Part shown: positions 17,017-25,242 of the stretch, piece after piece
How the letters are laid out: every line of letters starts with the position of its first letter
Position numbering within the stretch: position 1 is the first letter of the stretch
Source of the DNA: Scytonema hofmannii PCC 7110
GTDB lineage: Bacteria > Cyanobacteriota > Cyanobacteriia > Cyanobacteriales > Nostocaceae
Assembly (NCBI RefSeq): GCF_000346485.2
Contig: NZ_KQ976354.1
Span: 7,550,283-7,614,282 of the forward strand
Reading direction: 5' to 3'
Length of the DNA: 64,000 nt
Made by a program: the position numbers and the translations under genes
The notes under the pieces: generated by a model
Told to the model about the DNA's origin: nothing
The model's database searches: none
What the model saw: only the letters and a program-made list of their open reading frames with translations

Positions 17017-18948
17017 TTACAGAGAATTGGTATAAGATGCGACTATCACGCGATCGCGACCTTCTTTTTTAGCGCGATACAGTGCTGCATCAGCTGCTGC
17101 GATCGCCACTTCCGGTGTTTTACCGTGTTCTGGAAACGTTGCTACTCCCAACGATACAGTAAGAGCACCAAACACTTGAGAATGATGTTCTACCAACAGA
17201 TGCTTTACACCTTCGCGTATAGCCTCTGCACGGGATTTAGCAACCTCCGTAGGCGTTTCCGGCAGTATCAGCGTTATTTCTTCTCCTCCGTAGCGACAAG
17301 CTATATCACTATTGCGGATTTGTTTTTGCAAAAATGCACCCAATTCCCGCAGTACTATATCTCCTGCATTATGACCAAACGTGTCATTAAATCGCTTAAA
17401 GTGATCGACGTCAAGCATGATAATAGACAAAGCTTGCTGTAAGCGTTCTGCTCTTGCAAATTCTCTTTCTAGAGATTCTTCCAAGTAACGGCGATTGAAC
17501 AATCCAGTGAGGGGATCGCGAACACTCTGATATTGAATGGCTGCGTGCAACTTCATGTTAGCTAGTGCTAAAGCAATGTGTTCAGCAACAGTTGTTGCCA
17601 AGTTTTGTTTGGCAGTGTTAAGTTTTCCCTGAACTTGAGAGCTTAAATGCAATACGCCCATTGCTTCTCCCTGTGCCATCATAGGTACACACAGGGACTC
17701 TGTAATGCACGAGTTGTGGTGTACGTGCTTGCACGGAACGTTGCAGTTGGCGTTATCAACCCAATGAACTTGTCCCCGTCGCAGCGCCCAACATTCATTT
17801 GGTGTAAAGAACTGACTTGCGTTAGATATTACATCGCCCCAAGTTGCAACCGCCTCAACTAATCGTTTTGAGGAATTGATAATAAACACGCCGCCCGATA
17901 CATCTGGAAATAAAGGTTGGACTAGTTTAGAAATCACTTCATGTGCTTCTTCAATGCTCAAACAAGCTTGTAACATATCGCTTAATTTACTCATTTGAGC
18001 AGTCTCTTGATTGCGACTTTCTAATTCTTTCACCCAATTGCTAAGTTGTTCGTTAGCAGATTGTAGTTCTGAATCCACACGCTTGCGAGCAGTTATATCA
18101 TTGCGAATAGCTATGTATTGATATGACTTTTCATCCACCTTTAAAAGTGGCACAATGGTTGTATCCACCCAATAATTAGTTCCGTCTTTCGCTTTATTCT
18201 TAATTTCACCTTTCCAAATCCGTCCGGAAGAAATGGTTGCCCACATTTGCCTGAAAAATTCTTTTGGATGGTACCCAGAATTGATAATGCGGTGGTCTTT
18301 TCCCACAAGTTCTTCAGGAGAATATTTTGAGATAGAGCAGAATTTATCATTGACGTATGTGATGATTCCCCGATGATTTGTAATAGCCACAATCGCAGAT
18401 TCATCTAGGGCAAATTTAATATCTGATAAATCTTTTAAAGATTTGGTTAACTCTTGAGTACGTTCTGCCACCCTGATTTCAAGCTCATCAAGAAGCGATC
18501 GCAGTTTCAATTCAACTCGCTGGCGTTCTTCTATCTCATTCAACAGTTGGTTATTAGCTGCTTCTAATTGTTCGGGACTGGGAAGAGCTAATGCTAGCGG
18601 GATTAATGGCAATAAAGACAAAGCTGTCAAACAAGAGATGAAAGCTGCGATCGCTTTGACTAAACCCGATAACCAGTACATTGGGAACCAAAGCGTCCAA
18701 ATATCCATGACATGAGTCATACCGCAAGCGACAATAAAAGCTCCAAACAGCAAAAATATCGAATGAAAGGGAAGATCGTGCCGTTTTTTGACAAAATAAA
18801 CAAGCATAACTGGAATTGAAAAATAAGCAATAGCTGTTAGTGCATCGCTCAAAATATGCAATCCCACCAATCCCGGCTTCCAAAGATAACAATGTCCGTG
18901 AGGAATAAACTGGTTTGTAAATAAAAAATTATTTATAAAATCAAGCAT
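17017..18948 (-). CDS. Ethylene-receptor-type diguanylate cyclase (ETR N-terminus, PAS, GAF, GGDEF)
   Basis: A 643-residue sensor. Residues 1-120 form three membrane helices matching the ethylene-binding domain of plant ETR1 and cyanobacterial Slr1212: SDALTAIAYFSIP and FGAFIVACGMTHVMDIWT. Asp35, Tyr42, Pro46, Cys75 and His79 have the same spacing as ETR1 Asp25, Tyr32, Pro36, Cys65 and His69; the Cys and His are the copper ligands. A PAS domain (about 175-290), a GAF domain (about 325-455) and a GGDEF domain (about 470-640) follow. The active loop reads RYGGEEI instead of GG(D/E)EF. It should make c-di-GMP in response to ethylene or a similar Cu(I) ligand. Monocistronic. Confidence 0.9.
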   Translation of the reverse strand: MLDFINNFLFTNQFIPHGHCYLWKPGLVGLHILSDALTAIAYFSIPVMLVYFVKKRHDLPFHSIFLLFGAFIVACGMTHVMDIWTLWFPMYWLSGLVKAIAAFISCLTALSLLPLIPLALALPSPEQLEAANNQLLNEIEERQRVELKLRSLLDELEIRVAERTQELTKSLKDLSDIKFALDESAIVAITNHRGIITYVNDKFCSISKYSPEELVGKDHRIINSGYHPKEFFRQMWATISSGRIWKGEIKNKAKDGTNYWVDTTIVPLLKVDEKSYQYIAIRNDITARKRVDSELQSANEQLSNWVKELESRNQETAQMSKLSDMLQACLSIEEAHEVISKLVQPLFPDVSGGVFIINSSKRLVEAVATWGDVISNASQFFTPNECWALRRGQVHWVDNANCNVPCKHVHHNSCITESLCVPMMAQGEAMGVLHLSSQVQGKLNTAKQNLATTVAEHIALALANMKLHAAIQYQSVRDPLTGLFNRRYLEESLEREFARAERLQQALSIIMLDVDHFKRFNDTFGHNAGDIVLRELGAFLQKQIRNSDIACRYGGEEITLILPETPTEVAKSRAEAIREGVKHLLVEHHSQVFGALTVSLGVATFPEHGKTPEVAIAAADAALYRAKKEGRDRVIVASYTNSL

Positions 18949-19527
18949 ATAAATTCTGACTTCATTGGTACATCCAATTTATTTTAACTTTAGTTAAATT
19001 TTTTCATAAAATGAGCAAACAATACTTTAATTTTTTTGTCAGTTTATCGGATGAATTGTCAATAGACATAGAAGTGAAAAACGATGTAAAGACGCGCATG
19101 GCTACAAGGGTTGTATACACTGTTCACATTAGTTTCTGGAGATGTGTAATGCGATAAAGAGTTGACTGCGCGATCGCTCATCTATGAAGTAACCTTATCT
19201 AAATCAAAAAAGCCATTCTTGTTACAATTATTGATAAATCACAAACAGATGAATAAAGTCCATCTTGAGTTAGATGCAAAGTCATATTTGTAACCCACGT
19301 AAGTCACTAACTTATTTTTTAAGCAAGAACCAAAAGCGTGATTAGTGAGCTTAGTAAAGTCTTTTAAGAAGTAAAAGTCACCTATGTGAGAGATATTGGA
19401 GGAAATGGAGGTTTATGTTAGCGAGCGACAGAATTTCATGTTAAATCTAAATTTAAATTTAAATGGCAAACAAGTAAGAAAACTTAGTTCTATTTAATAC
19501 AACAAGCACAAAACACAAGGAGTACTT
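18949..19527. other. Intergenic region, no gene seen
   Basis: The 579 bp between the divergent sensor and PEP-CTERM genes are AT-rich and must hold both promoters. One GCGATCGC site is present near 19171. I found no RNA gene, repeat or open frame worth reporting. Confidence 0.6.
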
Positions 19528-20241
19528 ATGCGATTTTCTCAGCTTGCAGCTTTTGGGTGTGCGACAGCAATCTTTGTATCGGTTGTACCTATGCAAGCAA
19601 AAGCTAGTATCTTTCAGGTAGATTCTGGAGTCACCAGTGTCTATCACGATCTCAGCTTTCTTAGCAGTATTGGGCTAGATTTAACAGGAACTAACAACAC
19701 AACCAAACCAATTAACAACAATTTTGTGGTTGCTTTTAATATTACCCCAAGCACAAACTTCACTTTCAGTGATGCCAATGGTTTGACTCCCTTATCAGGG
19801 ACAATCGAACATACTGGTACTGTCACCTTTAATAATCAAATCACTGTTGGAAACTTTTCAATTGGTTTCGATCCGAAACGTGCCATTAACAATGCCAGTG
19901 GGCTGTTTCTAAAAGACACTGTTTCTCTCAATACAATTTTGTTTGATTTAAGCGCTCCAGAAACTGTCGCACTTGATGACAAAAGTTTAACTCTCACGTC
20001 AGTTAAATTGCTGTTTTCCTCTGAGTTTGCAGGCATACTAGGCAATTCAAACTTGATAGGTGTTGTGGGTGGAATTGCACAAGTTAATGCCAACATTACC
20101 CCATCAATATCTGTTGCACCTCCTGTAACTTCACCTGTAAAGGTACCCGAACCTGCAAGTGTGTTAGCAATTTTGACAGCAGGTGCAACTTTCTTAGAGC
20201 GTCGGTATAGTAATCTCAAAAACCCGGTTTCTTCGAGTTGA
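19528..20241 (+). CDS. PEP-CTERM sorting domain protein
   Basis: A 237-residue exported protein. Residues 1-27 are a signal peptide (FSQLAAFGCATAIFVSVV then MQAKAS). The body is beta-rich and Asn/Thr-rich with no named domain. Near the C-terminus is VPEPASVLAILTAGATFLERR, a PEP-CTERM signal: the VPEP motif, a hydrophobic helix and an arginine-containing tail, recognised by exosortase for sorting to the outer envelope or matrix. The last nine residues (NLKNPVSSS) and the stop are encoded by the 107-bp repeat that starts at 20219, which replaced the original tail. AAGGAG precedes the ATG. Confidence 0.88.
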   Translation: MRFSQLAAFGCATAIFVSVVPMQAKASIFQVDSGVTSVYHDLSFLSSIGLDLTGTNNTTKPINNNFVVAFNITPSTNFTFSDANGLTPLSGTIEHTGTVTFNNQITVGNFSIGFDPKRAINNASGLFLKDTVSLNTILFDLSAPETVALDDKSLTLTSVKLLFSSEFAGILGNSNLIGVVGGIAQVNANITPSISVAPPVTSPVKVPEPASVLAILTAGATFLERRYSNLKNPVSSS

Positions 20242-20325
20242 GCATACGAGATACCAAGCTTGACCACAGAGAGAAACCGGGTTTTTTGCCTCCTTTTTGA
20301 ATACTGTATCGGCGCTCTGGTCAAC
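20219..20325 (+). repeat. 107-bp dispersed repeat, copy B, overlapping a gene end
   Basis: It matches 12371-12477 over the full 107 bp with about 9 substitutions. The first 23 bp are inside the PEP-CTERM gene and provide its stop codon. The inner inverted repeat (AAACCCGGTTTCTTC and GAGAAACCGGGTTTTTT) can fold and ends in a T run. Confidence 0.88.
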
Positions 20326-20358
20326 AAGCGCGGAGTGGCAGTTTTAGTTTCTCCGCCA

Positions 20359-20391
20359 GATCCCCGGTTTCTTTAAGAAACCGGAGATCTA
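20359..20391. repeat. CCGGTTTCTT hairpin repeat
   Basis: The inverted repeat AGATCCCCGGTTTCTT / AAGAAACCGGAGATCT lies between the convergent PEP-CTERM and pentapeptide-repeat genes. It belongs to the same family as the hairpins at 7908 and 24067 and may act as a two-way terminator. Confidence 0.75.
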
Positions 20392-20404
20392 AGTTTTAGA
20401 TTAT

Positions 20405-21526
20405 CTAAATTAAATGAAATAATCTATTAATTTCTTGTTCTTGATTCTCAACTTGAGTATGAGATGGTATTTCCAATGCTTTTAGAGCATTATCATAACC
20501 TTTTCTTAAATCATTATGAACTTTGAACTTATCTCCAATAGAAGAAACTTTCACCTGTACTATAAGAATGCCATCTTCTTTTTTTTCAATGTTTAAAATA
20601 TCTAGTTGTGCGCCTTGATTTTCAAGTTCTGCGTTCTTAAAGGCAGTAGAAAAAGCTTTCCAATTAATACCGTGATAGAAAACTAAATTTATTGTTTCCA
20701 AAGTTTTGCGAAGAATTTTGCTAAAATCTCCAGGCAAAAAATTTCCGTAAATAGGACAACGTTCTTTATGAGCGTCTTGTAGATAAACATAATCGCAGAC
20801 TATATTATCAACATTCGTGGCTGTGCTAATATTCCAGTCTTCCAAACAAGCTTCTGTAAATAGTGCCTCAGAAAAGTTTGTATTCAGTGCTTGAACTCTA
20901 ATCAATTTCGCTGCTTTCAAGTTAGCCTGACTGAAATTAGCCCTGCTTAGGTTAGTTTCAATAAGTTCAGCACTATCAAAGTTAGCCTGACTAAAACTTG
21001 CTTTGTACAAATCAGCACCACTGAGATTAGCCCCTGAGAGGTTAGCTCCATCAAAATTTGCTCTCCTTATTTTAGACTCTCTTAGGTCGGCTCCACTTAA
21101 ATTAGCACCACTCAAATGAGCGCCACAAAGATTAGCGCCTCTGAGGTAAGCTCCGCTCAGATTCACTTCGCTAAGATTGCGGTTATCTGCTCCTTTATTA
21201 AAAATTTCCCAAACCAAATACCACTTCTGACCGATAACTGTTTCCCGGTTAATCTTAGCTCCTTTCAAATTTGCTCCACTAAGATTAGCCCCATCAAGGT
21301 TAGCCCCACTCAGATCCACTTCGCTAAAATCTGCCTGATACAAGTCAGCACCACTGAGGTTAGCCCTACTCAGATTCACTCCTTTAAAATCAACCCCACA
21401 GAGATTGATGTTAGGTATGTCAACATTAGCGAGGTCTGGTTTGATTTCAGGATTTTCCCTTCGCCACTTATTCCAAACCGTTTTTACGCCTTGCCTTAGC
21501 AAAGCCCAATGTTCGTCATTTGCCAT
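20405..21526 (-). CDS. Pentapeptide-repeat protein
   Basis: A 373-residue protein. Residues about 30-230 contain more than twenty A(D/N)LSG-type pentapeptides in two blocks separated by a 25-residue insert (KINRETVIGQKWYLVWEIF). Such repeats fold as a right-handed square beta helix. The C-terminal 140 residues (DYVYLQDAHKERCPIYGNF, then LVFYHGINWKAF, then ILIVQVKV) are a separate domain that I recall after pentapeptide repeats in other cyanobacterial proteins. No signal peptide. The function of this family is generally unknown; some members bind DNA gyrase, but nothing here points to that. Confidence 0.88.
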   Translation of the reverse strand: MANDEHWALLRQGVKTVWNKWRRENPEIKPDLANVDIPNINLCGVDFKGVNLSRANLSGADLYQADFSEVDLSGANLDGANLSGANLKGAKINRETVIGQKWYLVWEIFNKGADNRNLSEVNLSGAYLRGANLCGAHLSGANLSGADLRESKIRRANFDGANLSGANLSGADLYKASFSQANFDSAELIETNLSRANFSQANLKAAKLIRVQALNTNFSEALFTEACLEDWNISTATNVDNIVCDYVYLQDAHKERCPIYGNFLPGDFSKILRKTLETINLVFYHGINWKAFSTAFKNAELENQGAQLDILNIEKKEDGILIVQVKVSSIGDKFKVHNDLRKGYDNALKALEIPSHTQVENQEQEINRLFHLI

Positions 21527-21936
21527 TGTTAGCTCACCTCTGATAAAACTTTAACAGTGACCAGTGACCAGTGACCAGTGATCAGTGACCAGGTAATTAG
21601 AAATTAATTTCTTTGACCTGACAAATTCCAGGACTTTATTAAAGATTGAGATATCCGCACTTATTATCTACAGCTTGAGCATTCAATATTCCAGATTTGG
21701 TCATAAGCACCAACCACTAACAATGACAGGCGAGACGCCTGTCCTACACCACTAACGATAGCGATTCTCACTTGAATGAAGTACAGATTTATCTGCGTTC
21801 GTCTGCGTGTATCTGCAGTTCCATAACTTTTTTATGTATTGCACCCAATTGAAAAGCGCTATGTTAACAATGACAGGCGAGACGCCTGTCCTACACTACT
21901 AACAACTAACAACTAACTACTAACCACTAACCCTTA
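21527..21936. repeat. Repeat-rich intergenic region
   Basis: The 410-bp gap holds an STRR array (CCAGTGA, 21555-21592), two copies of ACAGGCGAGACGCCTGT each followed by CCTACAC (21726 and 21873), a TCGTCTGCGTGTATCTGCAG segment related to the repeat at 27920, and a run of ACTAACAACTAAC heptamers (21896-21932). No gene is seen. Confidence 0.85.
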
Positions 21937-22896
21937 TTAATTTCTATCTGCCCAAAAATCTGTCTTTAACTCATTGGTTATATCAATTATTTGCAGGGGA
22001 TATTTTGGTCTTTTTCCATTGTGTACCACTTCCGTTTTAAACTTTTCTACATTAATTTTAATCTTGACTAATTTCCAGATAGCTTCTTCCCGTACATATT
22101 GGAGGTCAAAGTCCAGCATTGAGGGATAGCCCATAACGTCAGGAACTTGTCCTCGCAATTGCAGCCAATTATTTTCGTTAATGTCTGGAGCCTGTACAAA
22201 ATGAATCCGACCTGCAACAATACCTGATAAGCTAAACCTTTTCCCAAGAAAATCTTTAAAAGCTGATTCAAGTTCGACAATGCTAGTTTGCTGTTGCCAT
22301 AGGGATGAGATAGAATCGTAAAAGCGTGTAAAGTTATTTGTTTCTACAGTGTCATAGAAAGACATTAAAGTATCGTAAGCAAGTTGCTTAGCTTGAATTT
22401 CTGTAGGTATTACAGGCTTTATACGTGTACCATCTTCAATCAACCCACTCAGGATAAACTTTTCTCGACGGTCTTTAATGATACCAAATTGAGTTTTTTC
22501 GAGAGCGTAAATCTTCCAAAATCCATTTTCTTTAATAAAATGAACTTTGATTGGTATTTTTGCACCGGATTGAGTTATAATATCTCCTTCTATCCAACTT
22601 TGATGATTGTGACAAGAACGCGATAACCAAAAAGCCCGCTTGTAATTCATTAAAAAGTTGGCTTGCAAAAAATCAACCAAATCTGCTTGAGAGGTGTGAT
22701 CTTGAAATTCCAGAGCAGTACTTTGGTATGCTTCCTTAATTTTGCCAAGAGCAATCAAGTAGAAAAAGGTATTGGCTACTTTCGGCAGTTGTCTAGTAGC
22801 TAAACAAACAACCCCGATAATCAGACCAGTCAGCAGTATAGGAAGTCCGACAATCAGGGCAATACTAATTCCTATATACAACAATATTTGAGACAT
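21937..22896 (-). CDS. Membrane-anchored protein with two NTF2-like domains, unknown function
   Basis: A 319-residue protein. Residues 5-35 form a hydrophobic segment (LLYIGISIALIVGLPILLTG), probably one or two membrane passes. Two related soluble modules follow, about 45-150 and 165-310; each begins with a helix leading to a FYDS/FQDHT-like turn and ends with a FWKIYAL / IWKLVKI strand, typical of NTF2-like (DUF4864-type) folds. No catalytic residues are obvious. It is flanked by repeats and has no operon partner. Function unknown. Confidence 0.65.
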   Translation of the reverse strand: MSQILLYIGISIALIVGLPILLTGLIIGVVCLATRQLPKVANTFFYLIALGKIKEAYQSTALEFQDHTSQADLVDFLQANFLMNYKRAFWLSRSCHNHQSWIEGDIITQSGAKIPIKVHFIKENGFWKIYALEKTQFGIIKDRREKFILSGLIEDGTRIKPVIPTEIQAKQLAYDTLMSFYDTVETNNFTRFYDSISSLWQQQTSIVELESAFKDFLGKRFSLSGIVAGRIHFVQAPDINENNWLQLRGQVPDVMGYPSMLDFDLQYVREEAIWKLVKIKINVEKFKTEVVHNGKRPKYPLQIIDITNELKTDFWADRN

Positions 22897-23146
22897 ATAC
22901 AGTAAACTTTCCTACACATACTGAAGCTAATCTAAAAAGACTTACGGTTACATCAGAACTTCTTCGGAAATTTTATCTTTTCACTTCACAATTCGTAAAT
23001 TCGTAATTGCGAGTAAACCGCAAACTCTTAAGAAACATGGGGAGTGGGGAATAGGGAGTAGGGAGTAGGGGAAACATTCGTCGCGGATGGTGCGCCGCCC
23101 GTGGGGCTGCTCCTAACGATGTAGGGGCGCAAAGCCTTGCCCTCTA

Positions 23147-24031
23147 CTAACCCCTAAAATCAATCATCGTTTGCCAATAAGCGTTTGGCATACCGATATC
23201 AAAAGTTTTACCTTTCACGACATAACCTGTCATCCCCTCATCCTGACGCAATTGCTCAAGACAAGATGTCAATTGAAATTCACCCCGTTCCCGAAAATTT
23301 CTCTGGATGTGTTCTTCTAGAAAGTCAAATATTTTCGGCGTCAGTACATATAGCCCAAATATACAAAGAAAGCGGTCTTCTGCTATTCCTTCCACGCGCA
23401 GGTTCTGGCGTGCGTATTCTACAGATGGCTTTTCGTAAACTTGGGTAAGTGTCAAAATCTCATTCCAGGAGCGCCAAACTCCTGTAACACAACCAGCTTT
23501 ATGGATTATTGTCTCTGGCATTTCTATTAATCCGACAACATTTTGATTGACTTGTTCGTAAACATCTAAAACTTGACGCGCACAGGATTTTTCTAGATCT
23601 GATGAGTAAATGTGGTCTCCCAGCATGAGTAAGAATGTTTCATCTTTTACCCATTCTTTGGCGCAGTATACTGCATGACCGTAGCCTTCTTGCTCCTCTT
23701 GGGTCAAAATTGTAATTTTCTTACCTAATTCTTGAAGATAACTGCAATATTCTTGACTTTCTGGAGAAAGTTTATTAAAAAGCTCTAGTTTCGGTGGATT
23801 TTGAAAAAAATCTGCAAAAATGTCGCGATCGCTTGGTTGCACCACAATCCCAATTTCTTCAATTCCACCTGCGATCGCTTCTTCAACAATGGCTAGAATC
23901 ACAGGTTTTGCCACACCATCGCGATCGACGATTGGGAAAAGTTCTTTTTTGACAACTTTAGTGGATGGAAATAGGCGAGTGCCAAAACCTGCAGCTGGAA
24001 TCACAGCTTTTCTGACTTTACTTCTTTGCAT
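23147..24031 (-). CDS. UTP-glucose-1-phosphate uridylyltransferase-like nucleotidyltransferase
   Basis: A 294-residue protein of the GalU/nucleotidyl-transferase family. The N-terminus AVIPAAGFGTRLFPSTKVVK is the G-x-G-T-R-x(2)-P-x-T-K nucleotide loop, followed by KELFPIVD, GYGHAVYCAKEW and FLLMLGDHIY, where the Asp binds the metal. The reaction is UTP plus glucose 1-phosphate to UDP-glucose and pyrophosphate, feeding glycan and glycolipid synthesis; other hexose phosphates are possible. Length is normal for the family. It is 11 kb from the polysaccharide locus but could supply its precursors. Confidence 0.85.
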   Translation of the reverse strand: MQRSKVRKAVIPAAGFGTRLFPSTKVVKKELFPIVDRDGVAKPVILAIVEEAIAGGIEEIGIVVQPSDRDIFADFFQNPPKLELFNKLSPESQEYCSYLQELGKKITILTQEEQEGYGHAVYCAKEWVKDETFLLMLGDHIYSSDLEKSCARQVLDVYEQVNQNVVGLIEMPETIIHKAGCVTGVWRSWNEILTLTQVYEKPSVEYARQNLRVEGIAEDRFLCIFGLYVLTPKIFDFLEEHIQRNFRERGEFQLTSCLEQLRQDEGMTGYVVKGKTFDIGMPNAYWQTMIDFRG

Positions 24032-24066
24032 AAAAAGTTAGGGTTTCATCACAAAAAGAGGTATCA

Positions 24067-24099
24067 GATCCCCGACTTCTCTAAGAAGTCAGGGATCTT
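24067..24099. repeat. Hairpin repeat after nucleotidyltransferase start
   Basis: AGATCCCCGACTTCT and AGAAGTCAGGGATCT form a stem with a two- to three-base loop. The sequence is a relative of the CCGGTTTCTT hairpins. It lies just upstream of the divergent reading direction of the nucleotidyltransferase gene. Confidence 0.7.
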
Positions 24100-24331
24100 G
24101 TATGCAGCCATGCTCAGTCAGTATGTTCACCGAACAGACAAAGATATCCGGTAACCAAAATTTGCATTAAATTTATACTACGATTTAACTGCCATCTAGT
24201 AATTTTCTATTAAAAATTAAAAATTAAAAGCTAATTTTGCATTTAAAATTATACAAGCACTATATTAACGTCAATCTGCCAAACTACAAACCATGAAAAA
24301 TTCTATCAAAAACATAGTGGGAAGGTGAGAA

Positions 24332-24705
24332 CCCCCGTGATTTATCCGGGGGATGAAACCCGACACAACAGGATTTATCCTGTTGTATCCGTTCTAAACC
24401 GTGGTATAATATTCTGACTACTGGCATAGGTGAAAAACCCATAACAAAAAATGTGTTGGTAGACTGAACCATGACAATCGAAGATATGGGGTTGTGTTGA
24501 AAAGTCTTTTTTAAAGAGCCATCAACACGTAAAATCTTTGCGGTTGGAAGAGATCAAAGTATCTGTACAGCTCTTTGGGGTCAAGGCAGATAGGACTGTT
24601 TGAGCCAGTCAAAGCCCGTAAGGGCAGGACAACGTCACTACGTGGGACTTGTCCCGCTTCGTGACAACGTTCAGAATCCACGTTTTTTAAAGCGTGGAGA
24701 GTTCA
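24332..24705 (+). mobile_element. IS200/IS605-like relic or TnpB-less element with omega-RNA-like end
   Basis: The 374-bp segment has hairpins at both ends: CCCCCGTGATTTATCCGGGGG on the left and CCACGTTTTTTAAAGCGTGG followed by AGAGTTCAA on the right. Between them are AGCCCGTAAGGGC and a larger GTCACTACG/CGTGAC fold. Subterminal hairpins, GAATCCACG...CGTGGAGAG at the right end, and absence of inverted ends fit the IS200/IS605 group, whose right end encodes the omega RNA. No tnpA or tnpB frame is present. The assignment is inference from layout and memory of cyanobacterial relatives. Confidence 0.4.
24383..24410 (+). promoter_or_regulatory. Sigma-70-type promoter inside the IS-like element
   Basis: TTGTAT (24383-24388) and TATAAT (24405-24410) are 16 bp apart, with a TGG extension before the -10. 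It would transcribe the structured right part of the element on the plus strand, where no protein frame exists. Confidence 0.45.
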
Positions 24706-24938
24706 ACCGTATAGTTGGCTAAACTAATGACTCTAAAGTTAGGGTCAGTTGACAAACTGTCACTCACTAGATTCCCCGTATCATTCTAGAGGCGATATTC
24801 TTTATTAGTGCAAGGAGTGATACCACTTCACCATATGTTTGCCACAAGTTATAATCACAAAACTCCTAGATCTAGGATATGTTGTGAGTCTCAAATGTTG
24901 CATCAAACAAGTGGATTGGTATAAAGTTATACATAAAG

Positions 24939-24971
24939 AGTGCTTGGATGAGCAAAACCAAGCGCTTTTTT
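24939..24971 (+). terminator. Rho-independent terminator without an upstream gene
   Basis: AGTGCTTGG (24939-24947) pairs with CCAAGCGCT (24958-24966) and runs into six T residues. On the plus strand there is no protein gene upstream back to 24032, so it may end a small RNA or a transcript from the IS-like element. The rest of the 1.2-kb gap (24706-24938 and 24972-25098) shows no gene. Confidence 0.6.
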
Positions 24972-25098
24972 GTGTATAAATTGAACAAAATTTTATCTAA
25001 GTATAAGCATAAATTGCAACAACTACCTCTTTATATTATCTGGATTTAATTGCAAAAAAAGAAAAAGATCGAAGGTAACAAATATTACAAAAAAAAAG

Positions 25099-25142
25099 GG
25101 GCGGGCAAGATGCCCGCCTAAAACGGGCGTCTCGCCCGTTCC
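25099..25142. repeat. Paired GGGC palindromes
   Basis: GCGGGCAAGATGCCCGC and AACGGGCGTCTCGCCCGTT are adjacent and followed by CCACC. They belong to the palindromic family at 14181, 37389 and 61214. They lie downstream of leuS and could end its transcript. Confidence 0.8.
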
Positions 25143-25242
25143 ACCAATTATTTAATGTGTTGCAGTCAACTGAGAAGCGCTTATTGCCAATGCAACTCTA
25201 TTTACAGACGAAATTATCGAAGCATTTGCATAAGCCACGTTA

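Noticed and set aside
24284-24472. 62-residue minus-strand frame
   Set aside because: It lies across the hairpins of the IS-like relic and matches no TnpA or TnpB motif.
24032-25242. tRNA or rRNA gene in the largest gap
   Set aside because: No GGTTCGAATCC-type T-arm or cloverleaf was found; structures fit an IS-like relic and a terminator.
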